Assembly: GCA_949358305.1 (NCBI GenBank)
Contig: OX442314.1
Coordinates: 48,988,581 to 49,052,580, forward strand
Source: Strigamia acuminata
Lineage: Eukaryota > Arthropoda > Chilopoda > Geophilomorpha > Linotaeniidae
Length of the DNA stretch: 64,000 nt
Direction of reading: 5' to 3'
In this document: positions 1 to 10,700 of the stretch, one piece after another
Position numbering within the stretch: position 1 is the stretch's first letter
Layout of the letters: the number at the start of each line of letters is the position of its first letter
Position numbers and translations under genes: made by a program
Notes under the pieces: model-generated
What the model saw: the letters and a program-made list of their open reading frames with translations, nothing else
The model's database searches: none
What the model was told of the DNA's origin: nothing

Positions 1-2019
1 GAGTCGTTTAATCGAGATACTTCTCGTTCAAGAGACGATAGATATGTCGGACCAAACCCACATGTAGGACGAGATGTCAATTTACGAAATGAGTCGTACA
101 ACCGTCAGGAAGCCCGTTCACGCAGTGAAGTGCGATTTGCAGACGAAACTCGAGCGCATAATGACACAGATATGCGAAATATGCCACATTATCAGGACGA
201 ACCACGCCAGCAAGGTGACGCCCGCTTCAGAGATGAAACTCGCAGACAAGGTGATTATGGTCCAGTGGGACAAAGCTGGTATAATCGAAATGAGTCGATA
301 TCAAGAGTAGGCCCAAGTCCACAACATGGTCACCAACAGGATTCACAACAGAATAGGGGCTCCTATTGGTACGAATCCTATACGAATAGAGATTCACATG
401 AGCAACGTGATGATTCACACAGGCGACGGGAAGATTCCAATAGACGACGAGACGACTCATACCGAGACCAACGAAGGTCACGTTCTAGTCCACCACCATC
501 ACAACACGAATATGAAAGGAAATACTCACATTCTGAGCAATTTCGTCGTGAAGAGCCTAACTACTCAAGGCCACAAGGGGAGAGATGGGATAGAGGGAAA
601 TCCCGTTCGGATAATAGAGATCCGCCCCCACCAAATACATTACCAACTAGTTCCAAAGAATTAGAAGAAATCATCGCGAGACAGATTGACTCAAAATTGT
701 CACAAATTCCTTCAAAGTCTCAGGAAATGGAGGAAGTTTTAAGAAAGATTATTCTGAAATATTGTACTGATAATTGGACACATTACTACAGCTCACCACA
801 TCAAATCAAATGGGACCGCATTAATCCGGATATGTTCGACGGAGGATGGCAAATCGGAACCCAGTTTCTGGATGAAGTAATGCACGTGGTCACAAGTCAC
901 GAAATGGACCCAGATGTGGCTTTATATAAGTTGATACCAAAAATGTTGGTTGGAGGAGCAACGAATTGGTTCCGAAAAAATAAATTCACACATTGGAATG
1001 AATTTGTGAAAGCATTCATGAAAGAATACGGGGAGTCCAATGCAATGATGATAAAGTATTGGGACAATCACAAACAGATGTTGGGTGAAGATATACGCTC
1101 GTACTTAAGACGAACAGAAGATCTGATTGCTCAGCTCCCGTATCACATCAGCGATTTTGATGAAGACAGGAAATTTAGAAATGGTCTGACACCCTTTTCC
1201 GAGAAGGTATTAAGAATGGTGGATGCACCAATGGCCAGCTCTTTCGAAAAATTACAAGAATTTATAAGGAACAATCAAATGTATATCGATGACAGATATG
1301 CATCAGACCTCCCGCTAGAAGAGCAAAGAGCACGGGATGACTTGCAGCGACACCACTCAGACTATACGAGATCCGGTGCAAAAATGATGCGCCCACGCTC
1401 GCAATTTTTATTATCATCTCGGGAGGAAGGGTCCACCAAAAAACAAGAAAGTGGACCATCACCTTATCCTCAACCAAGAGTGCCAACGCGACCAGCAGTC
1501 AAATGGGTACAAGACTCGTCCGAAGCAACCGAATCAGTCGGTAATACACAAATAATGTTAACAGATTACTCGGAAGATGAATTAAACACTCTGATGGATG
1601 CAGCGAGCGTATTGTTTACGCGAAATAATCCAGCGATAACAAAATACAAGCCGCAAATGCAAACAAGGTTGCCACATCAAATGGTTGTGCAGCCACAGGC
1701 ACAAGGAAATTCGTCCTTTCCGACCAAACCGTACTCTGTCGACTTCAACTCAAAAATAGAAGTACAAACTCCACAATTAGGTGAAAATAAGGGACAGACT
1801 TCTACGCCAGGCGGCGCAACGGATGGTAATAAGACCAGTCAAGTAAAATTGACACCAGAAAATGCACCGTGCCATAATTGTGGCCAAGTTGGACACTGGG
1901 TGCGGCAATGTCAACAGCCAAAGAGAATGTTGTCTAAAGAAGAAATGGAACATCTCATTAATTCTTTATCCGACAACCTGACAAAAAACTTGAACGCGCG
2001 GGCTCAAGAAAAGCAATAG
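1..2019 (+). CDS. gag: Gag polyprotein of element A (N-terminus off window)
   Basis: The frame is open from base 1, so the true start is upstream. The first ~200 residues in view are very rich in Arg, Asp and Ser (RRRDDS and RSRSS patterns), like an RS domain. A Retrotrans_gag-like capsid region follows at about nt 800-1340 (patterns such as WDRINPDMFDG and ATNWFRKN). Near the C-terminus, at about nt 1870-1911, is one zinc knuckle, CHNCGQVGHWVRQC (C-x2-C-x4-H-x4-C). The product should form the particle and bind genomic RNA. Gag stops with TAG at 2017-2019; Pol is reached by the -1 frameshift signal at 1983-2028. An Arg/Ser-rich N-terminus is unusual for Gag and parallels the RS domain of ORF3 in the same element. 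Confidence 0.88.
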   Translation, partial: ESFNRDTSRSRDDRYVGPNPHVGRDVNLRNESYNRQEARSRSEVRFADETRAHNDTDMRNMPHYQDEPRQQGDARFRDETRRQGDYGPVGQSWYNRNESISRVGPSPQHGHQQDSQQNRGSYWYESYTNRDSHEQRDDSHRRREDSNRRRDDSYRDQRRSRSSPPPSQHEYERKYSHSEQFRREEPNYSRPQGERWDRGKSRSDNRDPPPPNTLPTSSKELEEIIARQIDSKLSQIPSKSQEMEEVLRKIILKYCTDNWTHYYSSPHQIKWDRINPDMFDGGWQIGTQFLDEVMHVVTSHEMDPDVALYKLIPKMLVGGATNWFRKNKFTHWNEFVKAFMKEYGESNAMMIKYWDNHKQMLGEDIRSYLRRTEDLIAQLPYHISDFDEDRKFRNGLTPFSEKVLRMVDAPMASSFEKLQEFIRNNQMYIDDRYASDLPLEEQRARDDLQRHHSDYTRSGAKMMRPRSQFLLSSREEGSTKKQESGPSPYPQPRVPTRPAVKWVQDSSEATESVGNTQIMLTDYSEDELNTLMDAASVLFTRNNPAITKYKPQMQTRLPHQMVVQPQAQGNSSFPTKPYSVDFNSKIEVQTPQLGENKGQTSTPGGATDGNKTSQVKLTPENAPCHNCGQVGHWVRQCQQPKRMLSKEEMEHLINSLSDNLTKNLNARAQEKQ

Positions 2020-5000
2020 AGCTCGCGCTGACAAAAAATTCGGAAAAACTGCAAAATGCCCAACCAACAACAGCTCTATCTGTAGAAGTACCGGGGAACT
2101 CGAAAAAATTGATAGAAACACTACCAATAGAAGAAAAAGTAATAGAGACTTCATTAATATTAAAAACAGCAGTCGAACAAGAAAATTCGATTGAAAATAT
2201 ACAAAAGACTCAACCTACAGCAAAAACACCTTCAGGATCACGACTCATCAAAGATAGTCAAACTGGAGAATATATACAATCAGAATCAGCTGAAAAACCA
2301 CGAAAAGTAATTGGAACTTTGGAAGGTGGAAGAGGAACAATAGTTGTTGATTACGAAGATGGCGAAGTTGTGGGATTGAAATTTCCAGCTCCAAAAGCAA
2401 CAACGGAACCAAAACCGGAAGTAGCCGGGTATTCGACAAAACCGGAAGTAGCCGGGTGTTCATCGAAATCAGAGTATCTATATGATAATGGACCACTAAA
2501 AAATACAACGGTTCCTGTAAAACTTACGCCACCGGAAGCAATTGGCACGATGCCAAAAAGAGGTGAAATGATCTGCGACATGGAGTGCGGACAACTCGTC
2601 GCAATGAGGTTCCCGCCTCTAGAAATAAAAGATTGTCCACCTGTAATACAAGAAGCTTATCGTTCAAACGAATTTGACAAATCCTATTTCACAGTCAACG
2701 TGACCGAAGCTTTAAAAGATGTAAAATTGGTACAGGAAAATGAGGCGACTATTTTTTGGACGAAGGTAAAAAAGACCTATGAAGAAACTCCATCAATAGC
2801 GGCTTGGATGACTGATACGTCAGTTGAACCAGTGGATTGGGACCCACTCCTAAAGGAATTAACAACGTTGGAGCCAGAAGGACCAAGAATTAGAGTCTTT
2901 AACATTCTACTCCCCGAAGAAGATGTTTTAGAAGGGATGACGACAATTGACATCAAGACAGAACAAGGTTCGATCGCCGCGATGTTGGATTCCGGCGCCA
3001 ACCGCAGTTGTATTTCTTGGCCACTGATTCAAGCGATGGGGTTGGAAAAACAAGTTTGGCCCCTCAAAGCCAACATGACTGTAAATACAGCGGACAAACA
3101 AGTCCAACCTATGGGAACAATTAGGATGATGATTAGATGGACTCATGGTATGATGCAGCAGTATTTCTTAGTGTTGCCTCACGACATGAAGTTCATGTTA
3201 ATCGGCAATGACGCAATGAAGAGGATGAAAATACAGCCGAATCCACTCAACGGCAAATGGAATTTCATCACGACAATTGATGTACCACAACCTTATATGC
3301 CGCAGTATCTTCTTGATAAATATGAGCAAAAGAAAGAAGAGCCCGAATCGTCATTAAAAACATTTAGAAAAGAAAGTAGCTTTTGTGCATTCGAGGCGAG
3401 GTTGAAGGTTGGAAATGGAGTCCATGACATGATCGAGGAAGCAAAACTGCAATTAACAGAGGCAGCACAATTAGAGCATGTGCTGAGAAAATATGAGAAA
3501 ATACTCAGCAAAAATCCTGGAAAAACACATGTGCTCCAACACTCGATAAATTTAGACACGGATAAACCGATCCGAGTTCCATTCAAATCATGGAACCCAC
3601 AGAAGCGCGAGATTTTAAGAACCCTCTGCCAGGAGATGATCGACAAAGGCTATGTATCGGAAGCTGAAGGGGATTACGCAACGCAAATCGTACTGGTAAT
3701 GAGACCAGGTTCGGAGCCACGCCTCTGTATCGATTACAGAGCGCTAAACGAACACACCCTTTATGACCCACCACAAATGCCGACCATTACGGAAATCTTA
3801 AGAGAATTAGGAGAATTCCAATGGGTGTCGACCATTGACTTAACGAAGGGCTATTGGCAGATAGACTTGAGACCGGAAGATCGTCCGAAAACGGCTTTCT
3901 GGAGTCCCATGGGCCGTTTAATGTTCAATGTCATGCCCTTCGGGCTGGTCAACGCGCCGACAACGTTTCAGCGATTGATTGAAAAGGTATTGGGCGAAGC
4001 ATTCAGACAATATGCTTGGGCCTACCTGGACGATATAGTGATCGTATCAAAAACATATGCTGAGCATATGAAGCACTTGGACTCAGTATTGGGAAAACTA
4101 CAGCAAGCCGGATTACATGTGAATCCGACCAAGTCCAAATTCTGCAGAAAAGAACTCAAATTCCTAGGATATAAATTAGGAATTAATGGATTAAGTGTAG
4201 ACCCCGCAAAAGTAGCGGCTATTTCGGAATTTCCAGCGCCAAAGAATTTGACGGAGCTCCAGAGATTCCTCGGAATGGTCAACTTTTTCCACCGTCTTCT
4301 GAAAGATTTGGCAACTGTAGCGGCACCATTACGCCCATTGTTGAAGAAAGGAATAGAGTTCCTATGGGAAAATGAGCACCAAGTTGCATTTGATGAAATA
4401 AAAAAGTTATTGACCGATGCAAAGACAATGCACCTACCAAATTTACATCAATCTTTCATTGTGAGGACAGATGCGAGTAAAAAGGGTTTGGGCGCCGCTT
4501 TAATGCAGATGAAGGAAATTGACGGACAGATGATAGAATCGCCATGCGTTTATATCAGCCGATGTCTGCAGCAGGCAGAACTCAATTATAGCGCCACCGA
4601 CCTCGAGTGTTTAGCTGTCATATGGGCACTACGAAAATTTAGACCGTACCTCGAGTTTACGAGCTTCGTCGTACAAACTGACCATGAAGCGCTGAAATGG
4701 TTGATGAGACTGGAAGAGCCAGCAGGCCGTCTTGCCCGTTGGCAGATGGAATTAATGTCTTACAATTTCCAAATTCAGTATTTAAAAGGGACAACCAACA
4801 CTTTGGCAGACGCATTGTCCAGGGCGCCAATTCAGATAATTTGCGACGCTGAGGACACAGGGGAAGCCGATGGTGATCTTAGGTACTGTCCAACCGAACC
4901 ACGTAAATGGGTAGTAGGAAATTGGAACCAATTACCACGACCCCTGACCGAGGACGAAGAAGTTGCATCATATTGGTGTCAGGTGTATAGTGCGCCTAGT

Positions 5001-7064
5001 GAAGAGATGGAAACAAGTCCAAAAGAAAAGAAAGAATGGCAGTACATGCCAACTTCTGAAAACGAGATGGTCACGGCATTTATTGCAAAAGTGACGGAAC
5101 AGGCAAACTGCACACCGCCGACGCGAGAAGAGCTCGTTGATCACCAGATCAAAGACCGCCACTGTCAGGCCATGCGACATTATCTTGAGACTGAGCAATT
5201 CCCCACATACGTGAAAACTCCGTTGCATAGAAAAAAATATCGCATCTTGGCAACAAAACACATTGTAGAGGAAAATCTTTTGCTCAAATATCACCCAACA
5301 ATGTCGGATGATTTGACAGAGGATTCGCGAGCACTTAAAATTGTAGTGCCGAGATCATTGAGATTTAGAGTTCTGTGGCAAATGCACGGACATCCTTTGG
5401 CGAGCCACTGCGGAATAGCACGAACACTTTATCGTATGCGACAAGTGTATACGTGGGAGGGGATGAAACGAGATACAGCTCGATTTATTAAACATTGTTC
5501 TCGCTGCCAAGCGTGTAAACCCAGAACAAGGACACGAGTAGAACCAGCTCAAATTGGCCCGTATGCGCCATTTGAATGTTTGAGTATCGATTTAGTAGGA
5601 CCGTTAACTAGAACGGAAACAGGAAATAACTATATTTTGGTGATTCTGGATATAGCCACTCGCTGGCCAGAACTTTATCCGCTGGCAGACCCGGTGGCAC
5701 AAGATATAGCAGACTGTTTATATGACACATGCATGGGCTGGGGATTTCCGCTCCGAATCATATCGGATAACGGACCGCAATTTAAAGCACGACTTTATCA
5801 TGAATTTTGTAAAAAGTTCAAAATCGTGCCGCGATTTACATCACCATATCATCCCCAAGCCAACACCGTGGAAAGGACCAACAGAGATTTAAAATATATT
5901 TTGTCAATCTACACATCGATCCACAAGCGCTGGGACGAATATCTAAGAGAGATAGCGTTTAGTATACGCACAACAGCAACAACAGGCCGTGATTACTCGC
6001 CGGCATATTTGAATTGTTGCAGAGAATTTAGGATACCGTGGGATCCTCGAATTTTGGATGGAATTTTGAAAATTGACCCAAATAAGCCACACATTTACAT
6101 CCAACGATTAGAGAAGGTCATTCGCGACACGTACCATCATATGATGGCGCACATCATGGACCTTCGTGAGCGTGTGGACAACCATAAATTAGATGGAAAA
6201 TTTCAAGATTTTCAAACAAATGACCTCGTATGGAAAGAAGATCACACTTTGTCAAAAGCGTCACAGGGAATTTCTGCGAAACTATCCGACAAGAGAAGTG
6301 GGCCATATGTCATTATTAAAGTCCACCAGGGCGGAGCTGTCAAATTAAGACGACTTAAAGATAATAAGATCTTGCGTTCCATTCACATGTCCGAGTTAAC
6401 GCCGTTTTTCCCGGAATTTAATCAGGAAATTTGGGAAAAGGGCCAAACGCAAAGTAACCCGGAAGGAAAAATTATTAACACTTTGTTCGACGAGCCATCA
6501 ACATCCGAAAGGCAAGAAATTGCAAATATAGAGAGTCCGCAGAACGTGCAGAATGAGCAAATTCAAGGCAGTAATTCAATAGAATCTCAAACTTTGCGTC
6601 AAATGCAAAATTTAGAAGATTCGCAAAATCAAGGAAATTCACAAGAATCACAAATTTTGAATCAAACACAAAATTTGCAAGATTCGCAAATTTCGCAAGA
6701 ACAACAAGAATTACAAACAGCACCAAGTCCATCAGACACGGAAAATAATGAGGAAATAGAATTTGCAATTCCAAGCGATCAGCAAATCAAACAAAGTGAA
6801 AAAATTAATGAAGATTTGAGCGCGACTTTGCAACAAAAATCACAAGTTGATGCGCCACTTTTTCCAAAAAATTTAGTTATAGAAACAGACGAACAAGTTG
6901 CGTCGTTTCCTAAAAAGGGGGGAGAAGTGGTGAAAAAAGTAAAAGCAAAACAAAGATATAAAGAGCTGCGCGAAAATCAACCCAAAACAATTAAAAAGAA
7001 AGCTGTCTTGAAGAAATATCCACTTCGAGACAGAGGGAGGATTAAACCCCCAGACTACCTCTAA
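1962..7064 (+). CDS. pol: Pol polyprotein of element A (protease, RT, RNase H, integrase)
   Basis: The frame is open from 1962 and overlaps gag by 58 nt; translation probably enters near 1989 by frameshifting. Domains in order: a Lys/Glu-rich linker with two similar segments (VIGTLEGGRG..., AIGTMPKRGE...); aspartic protease with LDSGAN near nt 2985; RT with STIDLTKGYWQIDL, MPFGLVNAPTTFQ and the catalytic YLDD near nt 4022; RNase H with RTDASKKGLGAAL and ADALSRAP; integrase zinc-binding region (CSRCQAC) and the D, D, E triad (IDLVGP near 5587, SDNGPQF near 5764, VERTNRD near 5868); then a GPY/F-like module (RSGPYVIIKV). The tail is Gln/Asn-rich and then basic. No lesion is visible, so the enzyme set looks intact. 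A purine tract matching the 3' PPT lies inside the last part of the ORF (6907-6924). Confidence 0.95.
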   Translation, partial: FFIRQPDKKLERAGSRKAIELALTKNSEKLQNAQPTTALSVEVPGNSKKLIETLPIEEKVIETSLILKTAVEQENSIENIQKTQPTAKTPSGSRLIKDSQTGEYIQSESAEKPRKVIGTLEGGRGTIVVDYEDGEVVGLKFPAPKATTEPKPEVAGYSTKPEVAGCSSKSEYLYDNGPLKNTTVPVKLTPPEAIGTMPKRGEMICDMECGQLVAMRFPPLEIKDCPPVIQEAYRSNEFDKSYFTVNVTEALKDVKLVQENEATIFWTKVKKTYEETPSIAAWMTDTSVEPVDWDPLLKELTTLEPEGPRIRVFNILLPEEDVLEGMTTIDIKTEQGSIAAMLDSGANRSCISWPLIQAMGLEKQVWPLKANMTVNTADKQVQPMGTIRMMIRWTHGMMQQYFLVLPHDMKFMLIGNDAMKRMKIQPNPLNGKWNFITTIDVPQPYMPQYLLDKYEQKKEEPESSLKTFRKESSFCAFEARLKVGNGVHDMIEEAKLQLTEAAQLEHVLRKYEKILSKNPGKTHVLQHSINLDTDKPIRVPFKSWNPQKREILRTLCQEMIDKGYVSEAEGDYATQIVLVMRPGSEPRLCIDYRALNEHTLYDPPQMPTITEILRELGEFQWVSTIDLTKGYWQIDLRPEDRPKTAFWSPMGRLMFNVMPFGLVNAPTTFQRLIEKVLGEAFRQYAWAYLDDIVIVSKTYAEHMKHLDSVLGKLQQAGLHVNPTKSKFCRKELKFLGYKLGINGLSVDPAKVAAISEFPAPKNLTELQRFLGMVNFFHRLLKDLATVAAPLRPLLKKGIEFLWENEHQVAFDEIKKLLTDAKTMHLPNLHQSFIVRTDASKKGLGAALMQMKEIDGQMIESPCVYISRCLQQAELNYSATDLECLAVIWALRKFRPYLEFTSFVVQTDHEALKWLMRLEEPAGRLARWQMELMSYNFQIQYLKGTTNTLADALSRAPIQIICDAEDTGEADGDLRYCPTEPRKWVVGNWNQLPRPLTEDEEVASYWCQVYSAPSEEMETSPKEKKEWQYMPTSENEMVTAFIAKVTEQANCTPPTREELVDHQIKDRHCQAMRHYLETEQFPTYVKTPLHRKKYRILATKHIVEENLLLKYHPTMSDDLTEDSRALKIVVPRSLRFRVLWQMHGHPLASHCGIARTLYRMRQVYTWEGMKRDTARFIKHCSRCQACKPRTRTRVEPAQIGPYAPFECLSIDLVGPLTRTETGNNYILVILDIATRWPELYPLADPVAQDIADCLYDTCMGWGFPLRIISDNGPQFKARLYHEFCKKFKIVPRFTSPYHPQANTVERTNRDLKYILSIYTSIHKRWDEYLREIAFSIRTTATTGRDYSPAYLNCCREFRIPWDPRILDGILKIDPNKPHIYIQRLEKVIRDTYHHMMAHIMDLRERVDNHKLDGKFQDFQTNDLVWKEDHTLSKASQGISAKLSDKRSGPYVIIKVHQGGAVKLRRLKDNKILRSIHMSELTPFFPEFNQEIWEKGQTQSNPEGKIINTLFDEPSTSERQEIANIESPQNVQNEQIQGSNSIESQTLRQMQNLEDSQNQGNSQESQILNQTQNLQDSQISQEQQELQTAPSPSDTENNEEIEFAIPSDQQIKQSEKINEDLSATLQQKSQVDAPLFPKNLVIETDEQVASFPKKGGEVVKKVKAKQRYKELRENQPKTIKKKAVLKKYPLRDRGRIKPPDYL
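1983..2028 (+). promoter_or_regulatory. -1 ribosomal frameshift signal between gag and pol
   Basis: In the gag frame the heptamer A AAA AAC lies at 1983-1989, a classical -1 slippery sequence. After a 6-nt spacer, 1996-2005 (GCGCGGGCTC) can pair with 2019-2028 (GAGCTCGCGC): ten consecutive pairs, one of them G-U, with a 13-nt loop that holds the first bases of the gag stop. After a -1 slip the frame starting at 1989 is open to 7064. Heptamer, spacing and stem all fit the known architecture. The stem is my hand pairing, not a folding calculation. Confidence 0.88.
6907..6924 (+). promoter_or_regulatory. internal polypurine tract identical to the 3' PPT
   Basis: The 18-base string TTCCTAAAAAGGGGGGAG here, inside the pol C-terminal tail, recurs exactly at 11057-11074 next to the 3' LTR. 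It could act as a second (central) plus-strand primer site, or mark an ancestral 3' end before ORF3 was added. The identity is seen; the function is inference. Confidence 0.55.
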
Positions 7065-7780
7065 AAATAGAAGGTAGCGACGTCACTCGGGAGTCCGGAA
7101 GTGGACGACGTCGCAGCTCGATCGTGATTGGTTGAACGAACCACATGTTGAATCAACGTGAAGTAAAAATCACATGTGTGGAGACATTCGTCAAAACAAT
7201 AACAAAAACATTGGAGTGATTTAAACTAATCAACAAGCGATCAAACATCAAGGATTTAGGGAAGTTCGGACGGAGCAATCATCAACACCACGATGAATCA
7301 AGATTTTCGTCCGCCGCCAAAACCGAAGAAACCGGTACACGAAGAGGTAGTAAAAAATCGAATTAAGTCGAAAAAACTAAGGATAAGAGATCCAAAATAA
7401 TAGTTATCATTATTCATCAATTGTACGTGTCATAAAAGTAAAAATTTATCGATGATCGTAAGAGACGAAACAAAATAAGTCGTAAATACGGAGACGCGGT
7501 CACAAAACTGATAAAAGATCGAGATAAGCATGGAATATCGCTAAGAAGGCTAAAACTAAGTTAAAACTATCAGAAATAATTAGTTTTATGTGACAAAATT
7601 AGTAAATATTGGCAAAAAACTTGAGAAAAGCGACATGAAAATACGTCGCGATATACGAAAGAGCGCCATCTGGCGAGAATTTTATGAAACGCAAAATTAA
7701 GAAAATGACACACGCAATTGAGAATAATTTAGTAAAAGATAAAAAATTAATGAAAATTTAATTTATAGACAAGAAAAGCG
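7065..7780 (+). other. pol-ORF3 spacer with probable 3' splice site
   Basis: About 715 bp without a long ORF. A good 3' splice-site match (TTTAATTTATAG, 7757-7768) ends 12 nt before the ORF3 ATG, suggesting that ORF3 is made from a spliced subgenomic RNA, as gypsy env is. A motif GCGCCATCTGGCGA lies at 7663-7676 and resembles motifs in the LTRs of elements C and D. Confidence 0.5.
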
Positions 7781-10700
7781 ATGGAGTCATGGGACGCATT
7801 ACCCAAAAACGCGAGAGTCCCACGAACTTTCTATCGGGGAAGAATCCATCGAAAATTGAGAAGAATATTCGAGCGGAGAGGCTACAAACCAGCCAACGTC
7901 AGACAGTTCATCTCATTAGCCATGCAACGACGCTGGGGAACCCTGAAGAGATTATTCAAAGGTTTCAAAACATGTTTCCACGAAATGTTGCGTTTAATTT
8001 CAATATTAACGGACACACACGGACCAATCTGGAACGAATTAATAGGTGAAGATTTCCCAATGACTCCAGAGGAGGCGGAGGATTATGTCATCTATTGCGA
8101 CCCGGCGACAAATCGAATCCAATTTGCACGGCAAGTAATGAATCGACTTCAGGAGGGCATGGCGGATGTAGCAGCCGAGTATTTGGAGAAGAAGGCGAAA
8201 TGGCAGGCGGAGCAGGCATTGCTGGACGAACCAGATTTGGAAACTGTGCCACCCTATTACGTGGACTCTCAGTATAAAATGCATCAATTGACGATGGCAG
8301 GGGTACTTGGTGTCCACATCACTCCTGTATCAAAGGAGAAACCAGAGTTGCGAGATGACTTCGGACCTCTCTATTACGTAAAAAGGCAACGACTAGAGAA
8401 GGAGGAAAAAGAGCGTAGAGATAAAAGATCTCAGGCCGATCGGGAGCCAAGTCCAGAACGTCGAAGAAAGACACCGCCCCAGACAACTCGAAAAGAGGAG
8501 TATTCGTCAAGACGACCACGAAGTATGGTGCAGCGAGAGAAGACTCCGCCAAAGAGGTCAGAAAGATCTACAACATCCACACGCCATCCGAGAAGTCGAT
8601 CAGCGTCCAGAAGTCAACAAAAATCGGAATTAAGTCCGAAACCTCATCATTCATCGAGAAGTCACCATTCTAGAGATAGAAACTACGATGAATTCCGATC
8701 TGAACAACATGAGTTAGCTCGAAAAGGAAAGGAAGCAAGGACTCGAGGAGCACTTCGGTACAGAGGAAGCGACAGACGGAAGAAAGAAACTCCGCCGAAG
8801 CAAAGTATGTCGAGAAACCGAAGTAGGGAGACAAGACTCCTTGAACGAGACGAAAGAATGCGACAAGAAACAAGGGAGCATCGAAGTCACTCGTCGGAGC
8901 GGCGTAAAGTAAAATATGTTTCCTCTTCTCGTAGAAGAGAAAGTCGAAGTCCGGAATTAAGTCCGATAAACAAGAAACGCCAGTTAAAAGAAAATCGACG
9001 ACAGACAAGCGATAGTTCGACAGAAAAGAGGTCGCACTCAAAATCACGTCCAGTGAGCAGTCATCGATATTCTAAAATGCGTCCAAAACGAACTGTGACA
9101 CAGGATGATGATGACATTTTACGAATCCAAGTGAAAGAAAGTAGTGATTCATACTATTCAGCATCGGAAAACGAGTACGTGCTTGTAGACGAAGTGCGGG
9201 AAATTTCATTGGAGTGCCAAGAGAGGATGCGAATTTCAGAAGAAGAAACGAAAGAGACGCAGCTTTCGCAAGAGATAACGTCCGCGATCACCTATGAACT
9301 TGAGGAAACGGAAAAGAGTCCGACAGGGCCAAGGACGCCTCAAGCGACTCCACCAAGATCACCAGTCATTGGTACCCATACGCCAATTACGTGGACGCCC
9401 CGGTCAGTGCCTCCAACACCGACTCCGAGAAGGTCACCACCTGAGACGTACAGTTTCGTCGACCTACCCACGTTGGATGAAGCTTTAGCGATAAAGCATG
9501 CCCAAATCGAAAAAGGGGTCAAAGAGAGGAAGACGAAGCCGAGAATATTACGTCCACGAGGGAGGTCATCAATCATCCGCGGAGGACAAGACCCGAGGAG
9601 ACCCGCCAAGCCTCAAAAAGAAGTCAGACGAGAATCGGTATTGAGACCGCAAGCGGAAGTGGAAATCCGAGTTGACGAATCGCAAAAGGCGAAGGATCCG
9701 CGAACAGCGAAACCACGAGAGCAGCAAGGGGTAAATCCACACACTTTGCCTTTCACAGAGCAAATCCCCGAAGTGAACATTACGTTGCCCGTTCCAAACT
9801 TGGCCACGGCACCTTACTCAAATAATCCCGCAATGCAGCCAGAGGAAGGGTTCGATAAAGACTATCGTCCACTTTGGGAGATGTTTCTGCGATTTCCACT
9901 TTGCCACCAAGGATTATTGAAGGCAAATTTAGACGAATACCAGAACGCGCAGATTCACGAAGCGATCAACGACCTCAGAAGGAGAGCGAGAGAGTTCGTG
10001 CAGCAAGCAGTGGAACTACAAACACGGGAGTGGCTCGGACAGTTCCAACCACTGCTGGACGCCGCATTTTACAGGATCATGTTTCCAGGAGTTTTCCCAT
10101 CTGTCGAGACGACATTCATCGCCACCACTTTCCTGTGGACGGCCGCGTTAGGAATCCCCAACGAGATGATCGGAAACTGGACATCCATCTTAAGAGATCC
10201 GCCAGCAGTACGAGCACAGCTGATGAGGGATGTCCTGGGAAATGGAGAAACGCCAGACCAGTGCGCGATGCGACTGAGGGCTGAGTGGGTCCAACATTAT
10301 CAAAACGTGATGGCTCAACAGAAGTTCCGTACTTTCGTGGAGCAGAAGCAAAAGGAGTGGACACCAATGGAACCACCTGCGCCCACAATCGAGGATACAC
10401 CAACAATTCTGATGGCGACCACACCAGTGATGATGTCGAACGTACATTCGACTCGAACCAAACCGGCTGCGACCTATACACCGATGGCCTATCAATTAGC
10501 CATGAATAGGTCAGCAAGAAATTCTGAGTCTGAGGCGTGTGGCGGCGAAACAGATCAGAGTAGGCGAGAAGGAATTGAGTCCTCGGCCAAGGAATCGGAC
10601 GTCTCCAGAAGAGGGTTGGCCAACATCGACAAAACGCCCAAACCAGGTGCGAGGAGAAGCAAAAACCAAGATTTCGGGAAAATTCGTTATCTTTATCCGA

